Of a DNA stretch of 64,000 nucleotides, positions 1 through 8,005 are shown piece by piece. Within the stretch, counting starts at the first letter, position 1. The number at the start of each line of letters is the position of its first letter. The stretch covers positions 33,957-97,956 of the forward strand of contig CAWBOB010000009.1 in assembly GCA_963790335.1 (NCBI GenBank). Direction: 5' to 3'. The notes under the pieces are model-generated. The model worked only from the letters and a program-made list of their open reading frames with translations, was not told the origin of the DNA and ran no database searches. The stretch comes from JAOUEA01 sp963790335. GTDB taxonomy: Bacteria; Actinomycetota; UBA4738; HRBIN12. A program made the position numbers and the translations under genes.

Positions 1-1
1 G

Positions 2-355
2 TCTGGCCTGTGGACACTGCCGAAGGGGCACCTCGAACCGGGCGAACTGCCCGTGCACGCGGCGGCCCGGGAGGCGAGGGAGGAAGCGGGGGTCGGCGGC
101 TCCATCGACCCCGAGCCGCTTCTGTGGGCGCGCATCGCGAACCGGCGGCGAGGCATCAACCCGCTGCGAAGGTCGGCCCGCGCACCGGTCTTCGCGCTCC
201 AGGTTCGGCGGCAGCGAACGCCGCTCGAACCGTGGCGTTCGCCGACATGGATGTCGATGAACGACAGCGCAGCCGTGCGTGCCGTCCGGCGTCCGTGGCC
301 CTTCACGTGGCGCTCGCGATCGATCCGGGCCCTGGTGCGGCGGGTCACGCCCTGA
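2..355 (+). CDS. Nudix hydrolase (5' end missing)
   Basis: The window opens inside this gene; the frame beginning at base 2 is open to the TGA at 353-355. The visible part starts with a complete Nudix box: the order G-x5-E-x7-REAREEAG-V matches the consensus Gx5Ex7REUxEExGU that binds the divalent metal and cleaves nucleoside diphosphate derivatives. About 85 residues follow, rich in Arg and Trp. The substrate (NTP, ADP-ribose, NADH, ApnA) cannot be told from the box alone, and the N-terminal strand that would help is outside the window. It ends three bases before the convergent small membrane-protein gene. Confidence 0.85.
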   Translation, partial: SGLWTLPKGHLEPGELPVHAAAREAREEAGVGGSIDPEPLLWARIANRRRGINPLRRSARAPVFALQVRRQRTPLEPWRSPTWMSMNDSAAVRAVRRPWPFTWRSRSIRALVRRVTP

Positions 356-358
356 CGC

Positions 359-619
359 TCAGGCGATCCACATCTCGTCGTCGGATACCGGCGCGCGGCT
401 CGATGGGGAGCCGGGCACCGCGAGCCACCAGCCGATGCCGAGGCTCGTGCCCCCCGCGAGTGAGAGCACGACGGTACCGAGGGTCGCGATGAGCCAGCCG
501 TCGGAACCGGGGCGGTGCAGCGTGACGGCGAACAGGAAGCCGGCGGCTCCGACGAGCAACATGGTGCCGATCGACCAGAAGCCGATCGCCCACACGATCC
601 CCGCGAGTCGTCGTGCCAT
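359..619 (-). CDS. Small two-pass membrane protein
   Basis: An 86-residue protein starting MARRLAGIVWAIG. Two hydrophobic stretches, about residues 5-27 and 40-62, are separated by a short loop with a Gly-Ser-Asp-Gly turn, and the tail ends in an acidic DDEMW segment. I recognise no family. A longer start at base 694 would add 25 Arg/Asp-rich residues that do not look like a signal or membrane segment, so the ATG at 617-619 is preferred. It converges with the Nudix gene. Upstream, two copies of the 13-mer ACCGACCTTCGGC lie about 20 bases apart (about 655-695); their role is unknown. Confidence 0.55.
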   Translation of the reverse strand: MARRLAGIVWAIGFWSIGTMLLVGAAGFLFAVTLHRPGSDGWLIATLGTVVLSLAGGTSLGIGWWLAVPGSPSSRAPVSDDEMWIA

Positions 620-756
620 GTCCGAACCTTGCCCCGCCGATGGCCGATGCGAACTCGGCCGAAGGTCGGTGATGTCCCGCCGAAGGTCGGTCATCCGCTG
701 CGGAGCAGGCGGTCGAGGTGTGTGTCGGGCACCCCGGGGGAAAGAGCGGCGCAGCC

Positions 757-2574
757 ATGACCCACGGATCCGATCGCAGGGGTGACGTGCTCGGCAGCGA
801 CCGGGTCGAGCCGGCCTTCCGTTCGCTCGTGGAACGGCTGCCTGCGGTGGTCTACGTCGCCGATCCCGATCGGACCGATGCGAGCTACGTGAGCCCTTGG
901 CTCGAGTCGCTCACCGGGCAGTCGCCACAGGACTGGACGGGAGGCGTGGGGGGTTGGCTGCGCGCCGTCCATCCCGATGACCGTGACGGTGTCGTCTCCC
1001 TGCTCGCGTCGTCGGCCGAGCACGGTGAGCCGTTCGCGGCGGAGTACCGCGTCGTCACGAACGATGGCCACACGCGCCGTGTGCGTGACGAAGCGGTGCT
1101 CGATCTCACCGATGGGTCCTGGCACGGGTGGATCGTGGACATCACCGAACGGGCTCGCGAGGACGCGCGGCTCGAGTTCCTCGCGTTCCACGACCCGGTG
1201 ACCGGTCTGGCGAACGGCGCGTTCCTCGAGCAGCACCTGGCGCTCGAGCTCGGCCGGGCGCGACGAACCGGCGAGACGCTCATCGTGTGCTCCCTCGATC
1301 TGGACCGGTTCAAGCTGGTGAACGACACCCTGGGGCACGCCGCCGGCGACGCCTTCCTGCGTGAGGTCGCCCGGCGACTGCAGTCATGTCTGCGTGAGAG
1401 CGACCTCGTGGCCCGGGTCGGCGGCGACGAGTTCGCCGTCGTCGCCCCCGCCCCTGCTCCGTTGGGCTCCGACACCGCGCCCCGGACCGGGCACATCGGG
1501 GCTGAGCATCTGGTCGCGCGCCTCACGAGTGCCCTCGAGCCGTCCTTCGTGCTCTCCGACGTCGAGCTCCGCATGTCCGCGAGCATCGGGGCGGCGGTCT
1601 TCCCCGGGGATGCGACGGAGCCGGCCCAGTTGCTCGCCCGAGCCGACGCCACGATGTACCGCTCGAAGCGAGCACGCCACGACGAGCGAACCGCCGCCGA
1701 CGAGCGCACCGCCGACGGCGAGCATGTGCGCAACGAGCTCGCGCTCGCGTCGGACCTCCGGCGAGCCGCCCGTGATGGCACCTGGTCGCTCCTGCATCAG
1801 CCGATCGTGGAGTTGGTCACGGGCCGTTCGGTGGGAGGCGAGGCACTGCTGCGCTGGCCCGACCCCGCCCACCGTGATGTCGAGCCTCGCCGCTTCATCA
1901 CGTTGGCCGAGGAGCTCGGGCTGATCTCGGACCTGAGCGGGTGGGTCATCGAGCGGCTGACCCGCTGCTGCGACGAGTGGCACGAACGTGGCGTGCTCGC
2001 GAGCATGTCCGTGCTGTCGTGCAACCTGTCGCCCCGCGAGCTCTGGCACCCACAGCTGCTCGAGCGGCTGACGCGCCTGCGTGAGGCGGCTCGGCGCGAC
2101 GGCCTGATCGTCGTGGAGATCACCGAGTCGAGCCTGATGATGGACCCCGCGAGGGCCAAGGAGACGCTCGAACAGGTGCGCGATCTCGGCATCCGCGTCG
2201 CGCTCGACGACTTCGGCACCGGCTTCTCGTCGCTGTCGCGCCTGCAGTCGCTGCCGATCGACATCGTGAAGATCGACCGGACGTTCCTGGGTGCGATCGA
2301 CGAGCCAGGGGCCCGCGCCATCGTGCAGGCGATGATCCGGCTCGCCAGTGCCCTCGGCATGGTCGCGATCGCTGAAGGCATCGAGAGCATCGAGCAGCTC
2401 CGCTGGGTGCGTGAGCTCGGCGGTGCGCTCGCGCAGGGCTTCCTCTTCGGCGAGGCCGTGCCCGCCGACGAGTTCGCCGAGAGCGTCGGGTGTGTGCTCG
2501 ATCCGAGCACCGACGCCGCAGCACTCGCCGGCGGGTGGCCTCCTCGTCGATCGGTCAGGCAGCCGGAGGAGTGA
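757..2574 (+). CDS. PAS-GGDEF-EAL cyclic-di-GMP signalling protein
   Basis: A 605-residue cytoplasmic protein that can in principle make and degrade cyclic di-GMP. An N-terminal PAS domain with PAC segment (about residues 20-135, ending WIVDITER) senses an unknown ligand. A GGDEF domain follows with intact GGDEF and, exactly five residues before it, the RESD inhibitory I-site, as in product-inhibited diguanylate cyclases. The C-terminal EAL domain has GGEALLRW and DDFGTGFSS, so phosphodiesterase activity is plausible. No membrane segment is visible. The ATG at 757 is chosen because the extra residues from 718 are not PAS-like. Its 3' end overlaps the convergent secreted-protein gene by 20 bases. 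Confidence 0.9.
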   Translation: MTHGSDRRGDVLGSDRVEPAFRSLVERLPAVVYVADPDRTDASYVSPWLESLTGQSPQDWTGGVGGWLRAVHPDDRDGVVSLLASSAEHGEPFAAEYRVVTNDGHTRRVRDEAVLDLTDGSWHGWIVDITERAREDARLEFLAFHDPVTGLANGAFLEQHLALELGRARRTGETLIVCSLDLDRFKLVNDTLGHAAGDAFLREVARRLQSCLRESDLVARVGGDEFAVVAPAPAPLGSDTAPRTGHIGAEHLVARLTSALEPSFVLSDVELRMSASIGAAVFPGDATEPAQLLARADATMYRSKRARHDERTAADERTADGEHVRNELALASDLRRAARDGTWSLLHQPIVELVTGRSVGGEALLRWPDPAHRDVEPRRFITLAEELGLISDLSGWVIERLTRCCDEWHERGVLASMSVLSCNLSPRELWHPQLLERLTRLREAARRDGLIVVEITESSLMMDPARAKETLEQVRDLGIRVALDDFGTGFSSLSRLQSLPIDIVKIDRTFLGAIDEPGARAIVQAMIRLASALGMVAIAEGIESIEQLRWVRELGGALAQGFLFGEAVPADEFAESVGCVLDPSTDAAALAGGWPPRRSVRQPEE

Positions 2575-3304
2575 ACCGCATCAACTCCTCGCGGTCGGCG
2601 CCGCCGGACACGCCCACGACCAGCACCGGCCCCACGCCGGGGGCGTACATCTTGTACTCGAGGATCTTCGGCTGTAGCGGCGTGAAGTCCTTCGTGAGCA
2701 GCACGTCGTCGAAGCGACCGGCGGGCACCTGCGCCTTCTCGACGAGGCTCAGCACCTCGGCCGCGTCCTCGGCTTCGCCGGCGTAGTACTCCTGCCGGTA
2801 GGCCAGCCCGACCTGAGGGTCGCCGGGCATCGCGATGCCCGCGTACGCTCCGTCGACGCCGGCCTCCCAGGAGCCTTCGGTGCTCACGACCTGGCCGTTC
2901 TCGTACTCCTTGGTCTTCTCGCCCATGTACCAGACGTTGCCGCACACATCCTGGGCGTACCAATCGAAGGTGTTCTCGATCAGCTCGCCGTGGTCGGAGA
3001 CGACGTCGTGCACGACCGTGGCGTCGATGCCCTCGATCTGCCGCGTGCGATCGGTCACGACCACGCGGACCTTCACGGCGTTGCCGCGGGGGTCGCTCTC
3101 GCGGTAGCGCCACCTCGTGCCGGGCGCCATCGGCCAATACTCGTTGTCGATCTGGCTGACGAAGTCGGCCGGGTCGAGCGTCACGGGCTCGCTTCCCTGT
3201 GGAAGCGTGATCGGGCAGGTGCCGGCGCTCGCGATCGTCGCGGGCGTCACCACCGTCGCGGCGAGCATCGCCGCCGCGCTCACCGTCATCACCATCCATC
3301 GCAT
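2555..3304 (-). CDS. Secreted protein of unknown function
   Basis: A 249-residue protein with a clear Sec signal peptide (MRW, hydrophobic core, cleavage near IASAG) and no other membrane segment. The mature part has an aromatic-rich region (NEYWPMAPGTRWRY), an acidic region mentioning WYMGEKTKEYENG, and a C-terminal beta-rich section; two Cys residues (in AGTC and DVCGN) could form a disulfide. I do not recognise the family; similar proteins occur in actinobacterial genomes as hypothetical secreted proteins. The start at 3304 has a strong GAGGAGG ribosome-binding site. It overlaps the end of the GGDEF-EAL gene tail-to-tail by 20 bases and is divergent from the quinone oxidoreductase gene. 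Confidence 0.7.
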   Translation of the reverse strand: MRWMVMTVSAAAMLAATVVTPATIASAGTCPITLPQGSEPVTLDPADFVSQIDNEYWPMAPGTRWRYRESDPRGNAVKVRVVVTDRTRQIEGIDATVVHDVVSDHGELIENTFDWYAQDVCGNVWYMGEKTKEYENGQVVSTEGSWEAGVDGAYAGIAMPGDPQVGLAYRQEYYAGEAEDAAEVLSLVEKAQVPAGRFDDVLLTKDFTPLQPKILEYKMYAPGVGPVLVVGVSGGADREELMRFTPPAA

Positions 3305-3443
3305 CGCGACCTCCTCTGGTCGTCGTCCCTCGGTCGACAGCAGGATGCGCCTCGCGGACTGAACGCGCGCTGAGCGGTACGCGAGCACTGACGCTGTCGC
3401 GCCGGGCTAGTCTTCGGGCCGTCGAGCGATCGAAGGAGACCCG

Positions 3444-4418
3444 ATGCGAGCGATCCGCGTGCACGAGCAAGGCGAGCCCGAGGTGATGGTGCTCGAGGAG
3501 ATCGAGCGACCGACCCCGGGGGAGGGAGAGGCGCTCGTCGGACTCGAAGCGATCGGGGTCAACATGATCGACGTGCAGCAGCGCTCGGGCGCGTACCCGA
3601 TCGGGCTGCCGTTCACGCCGGGCACCGAGGGAGCCGGACGGGTGCTCGAGGTCGGTCCCGGCGTGCGCGATGTCGCGCCCGGCGACCGAGTGGCCTGGGC
3701 CATGGTGGTGGGCTCCTACGCTGAAGCCGCGCTCGTGCCCGCCGACCGCCTCGTGCCGCTGCCGGTGTCCATCGAGGCCGAGACCGCTGCCGCCGTGCTG
3801 CTGCAGGGCATGACGGCCCACTTCCTCGTCGACTCGATCGCGCCGCTGCGCGAGGGCGACGTGGTCGTCGTGCACGCTGCCGCCGGCGGTGTCGGACTGT
3901 TGCTCACCCAGATGGCGGCGGCCAGGGGACTGATCGTGGTGGGCACGGTCTCGACCGAGGCGAAGGCCGAGGCGGTGCTCGCCGCAGGTGCTACCGAGGC
4001 CGTGGTGCGCGGTAGCCGCGAGCTCGCCGACGTCGTGCGCGCGCAGGGAGAGGGACTCGGCGCGCGCATCGTGTTCGACTCGATCGGCGCCGACACGTTC
4101 GAGGCGAGCCTGGCCTCGCTCGCTCGACGCGGCACCCTCGTGGTCTTCGGGCAGTCGAGCGGCCCGGTGCCCCCGTTCGACCTGCGCCGGCTACAGCCGG
4201 CGGGCTCGGTCTTCCTGACGCGTCCGGGGCTCGCCGACTACACCGTGACGCGGGCGGAGTTGCTCGCGCGCGCCGAGGCGGTGTTCGCCATGGTGTCCGA
4301 CGGCTCCCTCGATGTGCGCGTGCACGAGCGCTTCCCGCTCGAGCGCGCGAGCGATGCCCACCGGGCGCTGCGGGGAGGCGGCACGTCGGGCAAGCTGCTG
4401 CTCGTGCCTGCGGGATGA
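3444..4418 (+). CDS. NAD(P)H:quinone oxidoreductase (zinc-independent MDR family)
   Basis: A 324-residue medium-chain dehydrogenase/reductase of the QOR type. The N-terminal GroES-like domain (residues 1-115, with TPGTEGAGRVLEVG) lacks the catalytic and structural zinc cysteines of alcohol dehydrogenases, and the Rossmann domain carries HAAAGGVGLLLTQMA for NADPH. The family reduces quinones or alkenals with NADPH. The length is normal for the family (about 325). The ribosome-binding site is GAAGGAG, 7 bases before ATG. It stands alone, divergent from the secreted-protein gene; a possible -10 TAGTCT lies near 3411 but has no good -35. The substrate is not predictable. Confidence 0.85.
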   Translation: MRAIRVHEQGEPEVMVLEEIERPTPGEGEALVGLEAIGVNMIDVQQRSGAYPIGLPFTPGTEGAGRVLEVGPGVRDVAPGDRVAWAMVVGSYAEAALVPADRLVPLPVSIEAETAAAVLLQGMTAHFLVDSIAPLREGDVVVVHAAAGGVGLLLTQMAAARGLIVVGTVSTEAKAEAVLAAGATEAVVRGSRELADVVRAQGEGLGARIVFDSIGADTFEASLASLARRGTLVVFGQSSGPVPPFDLRRLQPAGSVFLTRPGLADYTVTRAELLARAEAVFAMVSDGSLDVRVHERFPLERASDAHRALRGGGTSGKLLLVPAG

Positions 4419-4448
4419 TCGATCAGCGGGGCGACGGGCCTCGGCGAG

Positions 4449-4649
4449 TCATGCTTCAGACGGTCCAGACGGGGAGCGACCCTCGCCTCGCCGCCAGAAC
4501 TGCCACCACCGCTTGGGACCACGGCGTGGGCCGCGGGCACGTTTGAGTTCGTAGGCCAGGTCCCTGCCACGCCCCGCACTGCCGAAGTAGCCCTGACCGC
4601 CCGCCGGCACGCCCCCATGACCTTCGGATCCACCGCCGAAACCACTCAT
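4449..4649 (-). CDS. Small glycine-rich/basic protein, hypothetical
   Basis: A 66-residue open frame beginning MSGFGGGSEGHGG. The N-terminal third is Gly-rich and low-complexity; the middle has YFGSAGRGRDLAYELKRARG, and the end is basic and Trp-rich (RWWQFWRRGEG). No family is recognised. The mix of a Gly linker and an amphipathic basic/aromatic end would fit a nucleic-acid or membrane-surface binder, but this is only composition. The ribosome-binding site is weak (CGGAG, about 13 bases upstream). It follows a broken mini-gene on the same strand by 10 bases, which slightly supports both being a real unit. Confidence 0.4.
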   Translation of the reverse strand: MSGFGGGSEGHGGVPAGGQGYFGSAGRGRDLAYELKRARGPRRGPKRWWQFWRRGEGRSPSGPSEA

Positions 4650-4659
4650 GCTTGCGATG

Positions 4660-4768
4660 CTACTCCGAAGCATCGGCCTCGCCTCGGCGTTCCGTCGATC
4701 CTTCCACGATGTCCGTGAGCTTCTCCAGGGCCGATGCGAGTTCCGTCGATCGTCGAGGGGTCGGTCAT
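4660..4768 (-). pseudogene. Mini-gene with one frameshift (about 35 residues)
   Basis: From an ATG at 4768 behind CCGAGG, the protein begins MTDPSTIDG. In the next frame a natural-looking helix TELASALEKLTDIVEG and an acidic end (GEADASE, TAG at 4660-4662) follow. The span is 109 bases, one more than a multiple of three, so a single inserted base inside GACGGAACTCGC would explain it. The helical segment faintly resembles small exonuclease VII-type subunits, but the protein is too short to assign. It could be noise in a GC-rich region; the reason to list it is the sensible helix and its position directly upstream of the small Gly-rich gene. Confidence 0.25.
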
Positions 4769-4867
4769 CCTCGGAGCCTAGACGGTGGAGGCACAGAGCG
4801 GGGACTTCACAGCACTCCGGCCGTACGTCAATGTTCACGTCCAGGAGCCCTGGGATAGGAGGTCACG

Positions 4868-5335
4868 ATGATCCGTCGAACCGCCACGCTCGGACTGTCG
4901 ATCGCGCTCGTGCTCGCTCTGGGATCGGTGGCCCATGCCAACCAGCGCATCTGGTTCGAGGGTGAGACCTCTGCGGGCAGGAGGATCACGATCGGCGTGG
5001 TGAAGAGGGACTCGGGGCGGTGGTTCCTCAACACCGTCAAGATCGGCGTGGAGACGACGTGCGAGGACGGGACGACGGAGAGCTTCCGCCTCAGCAAACG
5101 GTTCGCCGAGTACGAGGACGTGCGCGTCGATGGGGACCGGCCGTTCGAGTACGAAGACACGTCCCTCCCGCTCACGTTCCGCCAGCACTTCGAGCACGTC
5201 GATGGCACCCTCGGATGGAGGACCGGTTCAGGGACGTTCGAGTACAACCTCGGAGGGCTGACCGACGACGGTCAGGACGCGCAGCTGTGTGGGAGCGGCG
5301 ATCTGACGTGGACCGTGGAGCGTCAGCCGGCCTGA
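4868..5335 (+). CDS. Secreted protein of unknown function
   Basis: A 155-residue protein with a Sec signal peptide (MIRRTATLGLSIALVLALG, cleavage after AHA) and a compact beta-rich mature domain. Two Cys (TTCEDG near residue 60 and QLCGSG near 140) could pair. The pattern of alternating Gly/aromatic residues (GTLGWRTGSGTFEYN) suggests an antiparallel sheet. The family is not recognised. It has a strong AGGAGGT ribosome-binding site just before the ATG. It converges with the M15 peptidase gene with only 20 bases between stop codons and no hairpin there. Confidence 0.7.
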   Translation: MIRRTATLGLSIALVLALGSVAHANQRIWFEGETSAGRRITIGVVKRDSGRWFLNTVKIGVETTCEDGTTESFRLSKRFAEYEDVRVDGDRPFEYEDTSLPLTFRQHFEHVDGTLGWRTGSGTFEYNLGGLTDDGQDAQLCGSGDLTWTVERQPA

Positions 5336-5355
5336 CGAGCATCGCTCTCTGGGAG

Positions 5356-6078
5356 TCAGCGTCCCGTCAGCGAGAAGTGCATGTAGTCCTTCAGCGTGGT
5401 CCAGTCGCCGCCCCACTCCCACCCGATCCTCGCGAACGCGCGCACCACGACGTCGCCGGGGTGGATCATGCCCGGCTCGCGGCGCCCCCGGTCGACGTAT
5501 GGCTTCGCCGCCCGTCGCAGCACGGACCCGTCCGGCGCGACGTACGGGTTCTGCAGCGGATTGATGTCGATCGCCCATCCGTAGGAATGGTGCGAGAGGG
5601 AACCGGGGTTGCCGGTCGCCGGACGGCAGTTGAACGCGGCCGTGCGATTGACCGTGCTGTGCCAGTAGTCGCCCGGCGCCGACGGACGGAAGCGAGGCGG
5701 CAGCTTGATGCGATGGATGCGGAACCCGGCCCGGAACAAGCGGTGGAACACGCCGAGCACGTCGCGCGCCAGCATCTCGTGCACGATCAGCGGTCCGGAG
5801 CGGGGGCGTCCCTTGAAGTCCCAGTAACGCACCTGCAGGTGCCGCAGGTCGTCGAGGCCGACAGGGCATCCAGCATGCCAATTCCTGCCGATCAATCGTT
5901 CTCGGAGGAAGGGTCCGATGCGGGAGATGGTGCCCACGAACACCGGGCGAGCCGCGCGTTCGTCGGGGGTTCCCGTCACGACGATCGGCACCGTCGAGGC
6001 CGGCATGCTCGCCGCGGGGCCGGCGAGCGCCACGAGGCTCACCGAGGTCGCGATCGCCAGGGCGAGGATGCGGGTCAT
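5356..6078 (-). CDS. Secreted M15-family D,D-carboxypeptidase / endolysin-like peptidase
   Basis: A 240-residue secreted zinc peptidase acting on peptidoglycan stem peptides. The signal peptide is residues 1-24. The M15 signature SxHxxGxAxD is at residues 162-171 (zinc ligands H164 and D171, followed by INP), and the third ligand is H234 in DYMHF; the conserved Trp-rich strand GWEWGG precedes it. This arrangement is of the peptidase_M15_4 (VanY/endolysin L-Ala-D-Glu peptidase) kind. The same strand carries the SpoIID-family gene 69 bases upstream, so the two envelope genes may be co-transcribed. Whether it trims D-Ala or cuts L-Ala-D-Glu is not decidable here. Confidence 0.85.
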   Translation of the reverse strand: MTRILALAIATSVSLVALAGPAASMPASTVPIVVTGTPDERAARPVFVGTISRIGPFLRERLIGRNWHAGCPVGLDDLRHLQVRYWDFKGRPRSGPLIVHEMLARDVLGVFHRLFRAGFRIHRIKLPPRFRPSAPGDYWHSTVNRTAAFNCRPATGNPGSLSHHSYGWAIDINPLQNPYVAPDGSVLRRAAKPYVDRGRREPGMIHPGDVVVRAFARIGWEWGGDWTTLKDYMHFSLTGR

Positions 6079-6147
6079 AGGCAGCGGACTCGCGCGAGGC
6101 GCTCGATGTTCGGTCGATGCGCCGCTCGATGTTCCGCTCGATCGCCA

Positions 6148-7473
6148 TCAGCCCCCGGTCGAAGCCGTCACCTGGTCGCCGCCCTCGATCGAGATCGGGC
6201 GCGGGCCGAGCGTGCGATCGCCGATCCTGGCGCCGGGGGCTGACGGCTTCACCGTCATCGAGCGGAGGCCGGTCGCGATCACCACCTGCATCGTGCCGGG
6301 CTCCGGGTAGCGGCGCGGCGTGAGCCCGCCGTAATAGAAGGCGAGGATGCGCGCGGCCGACCAGCCCGCTCGCGCCTTGCCGTAGGCACCCCACTGCACC
6401 ATGCCGACGCCGTGACCCCAGCCGCGACCGTCGATCACGAGCCCACCGGGGCCCGACGACAACGTGAACCACCCGGAGGGCACGGTCGTCGGCAGGCCGC
6501 CGGTGGGGTAGCGCCGCGGCAGCAAGCACGAGGCCCAGGTGTTCAGGGCGTCACGCACGCCGTCCGCATCGACCGTGCTGGTCTCGCCCCCGCCGCTGAG
6601 GCGCACGGTGGTGCCGTCGACGCGCACCGACGTGATCGGCGTGCCGGCCGGCCACGCGCCGTCGGCGCGCAGCACCGTCGCGAGGTCGCGGGGCGGGACC
6701 TCCACGCGCCAGTGCGACAACGGCGACGCGCCGTCGTCTCGCTCGACCACCGGCCGCAGGTAGGGCAGCGGTGCGCTGCCGAAGACCTCGTCGTTGCCGT
6801 ACGTGTGGCCGTTGGAGGTCGAGGAGTAGACCGTGTCGGCGGGCCGTCCCCCGTACAGCAGCACCTGGCCGCGCGTGTCGCGCACGGCCCGGTCCCAGCG
6901 GTGCATGCCCGGTGGCCGCGGCTGGGGGATGCCCCCGTACACCTGGCACTCGCTCGTGCCGCAGATCGGCGTGTCGAGGTCGCCGCCCTGCTCGCCCGTC
7001 CAACCGGTGCGCGAGAGCACGTAGCTGCGCGCCGCGATGACCTGGGCTTCGAGGGCCGCCCTCGGCCAGGTCGACGGCACCTCGGCGATGCCCTCGAGGT
7101 ATTCCTGGAAGGTGATCGTCACGGTCGCCGTGAGGGTGCCGTCGTCGGCCGTGCGCACCGAGAGGGTGCCCGGGTAGCGCCCGTCGAACGTCGGGCGCTC
7201 GGCGTCGACGCACCGCGAGGCGCTCCACGGGTAGATGCCGCGAACCCGGAAGCTGCCGTGGCGCGGCGGACGGATCGACACCCGGGCAGCGGCGAGATCG
7301 ACGGCACTGCCGTCCGGCTGAGCCTGCCCGGACGCGGTCTCGGGTGGAGGCGTGACCGGCGCCGAACTCGTCGGCGGTGGCGCAGGAACGGCTTCCTCGG
7401 CTTGGGTCGTGCATGCCGTGAGCAGGGTCGCCGCAACGAGCAGCATCCGGGTTCGGGGACGGAGAGCGATCAT
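6148..7473 (-). CDS. SpoIID/LytB-domain lipoprotein
   Basis: A 441-residue exported protein. It starts MIALRPRTRMLLVAATLLTAC, a lipoprotein signal with the Cys in LTAC, followed by a Pro/Ala/Thr-rich linker. The SpoIID domain is shown by AARSYVLSRTG, TRGQVLLYGG...VYSSTSNGHTYG and, near the end, GRGWGHGVGMVQWGAYGKA. SpoIID is a lytic transglycosylase and LytB is an amidase enhancer; the family acts on peptidoglycan glycan strands. In a non-Firmicute without other sporulation genes nearby, a role in growth or separation is likelier than in sporulation. The ATG at 7473 is preferred over the one four codons upstream because the lipoprotein leader fits better. Confidence 0.85.
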   Translation of the reverse strand: MIALRPRTRMLLVAATLLTACTTQAEEAVPAPPPTSSAPVTPPPETASGQAQPDGSAVDLAAARVSIRPPRHGSFRVRGIYPWSASRCVDAERPTFDGRYPGTLSVRTADDGTLTATVTITFQEYLEGIAEVPSTWPRAALEAQVIAARSYVLSRTGWTGEQGGDLDTPICGTSECQVYGGIPQPRPPGMHRWDRAVRDTRGQVLLYGGRPADTVYSSTSNGHTYGNDEVFGSAPLPYLRPVVERDDGASPLSHWRVEVPPRDLATVLRADGAWPAGTPITSVRVDGTTVRLSGGGETSTVDADGVRDALNTWASCLLPRRYPTGGLPTTVPSGWFTLSSGPGGLVIDGRGWGHGVGMVQWGAYGKARAGWSAARILAFYYGGLTPRRYPEPGTMQVVIATGLRSMTVKPSAPGARIGDRTLGPRPISIEGGDQVTASTGG

Positions 7474-7560
7474 CGTCACCGACACCCTACGGCGGGTTTC
7501 CGAGACGTGTGCCGCGGGTAGGTGTTCCTCGACCGGGTACCGCTACGAGAGGAGGGTGTC

Positions 7561-7911
7561 GTGGACACCAACATCTGGAGCTACTCCCGTGAGTACGCCG
7601 CCGAGCCGCTGGACGTCGAGGGCTTCAAGGTCGAGGCCACCGACGGCGACATCGGCAAGGTAGATGAGGCGACGTACGAGGTCGAGTCGTCCTACATCGT
7701 GGTCGACACCGGCCCGTGGATCTTCGGCCGCAAGGTCGTGCTTCCCGCCGGCGTGATCGAGCGCATCGATCTCGAGAACGAGAAGGTGCTCGTGCGACTC
7801 ACGAAGGATCAGATCAAGGACTCGCCGGAACTCGACGAGTCCACCGACTACCGTTCCGACGAGTACCGCTCGCAGCTCGGCGGCTACTACGGGCCGTACG
7901 TGGGCGTCTGA
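7561..7911 (+). CDS. PRC-barrel domain protein
   Basis: A 116-residue protein starting at GTG with a good GAGGAGGG ribosome-binding site. A single PRC-barrel (photosynthetic reaction-centre H / RimM-like beta barrel) covers residues 10-80: FKVEATDGDIGKVDEATYE, then IVVDTGPWIFGRKVVLPAGVIERID, the usual spacing. The acidic tail contains YRSDEYRSQLGGYYGP. PRC-barrel proteins of this size are common in actinobacteria and cyanobacteria, often stress-related, without known biochemistry. The gene is monocistronic: divergent from the SpoIID gene and closed by the hairpin at 7952-7980. Confidence 0.8.
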   Translation: MDTNIWSYSREYAAEPLDVEGFKVEATDGDIGKVDEATYEVESSYIVVDTGPWIFGRKVVLPAGVIERIDLENEKVLVRLTKDQIKDSPELDESTDYRSDEYRSQLGGYYGPYVGV

Positions 7912-7951
7912 CATCGACGGACGCCACAACGGACGCACAAGAGCATCCATC

Positions 7952-7980
7952 GGAGGGGCCGCACCGCGTGCGGCCCCTCC
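7952..7980. terminator. Strong bidirectional hairpin terminator
   Basis: Perfect 13-bp inverted repeat, GGAGGGGCCGCAC and its complement around the loop CGC. It lies between the convergent PRC-barrel (+) and livM-livG (-) genes, so it can end transcription from both sides. There is no T tract, as is usual in high-GC actinobacteria. Confidence 0.8.
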
Positions 7981-8005
7981 GTCGTGTGTCGCGACAGTCG
8001 GTGCG

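Noticed and set aside
1797..3875. Minus-strand open frame of almost 700 codons across the GGDEF-EAL and secreted-protein genes
   Set aside because: Low-complexity Arg/Asp/Gly-rich shadow with no domain.
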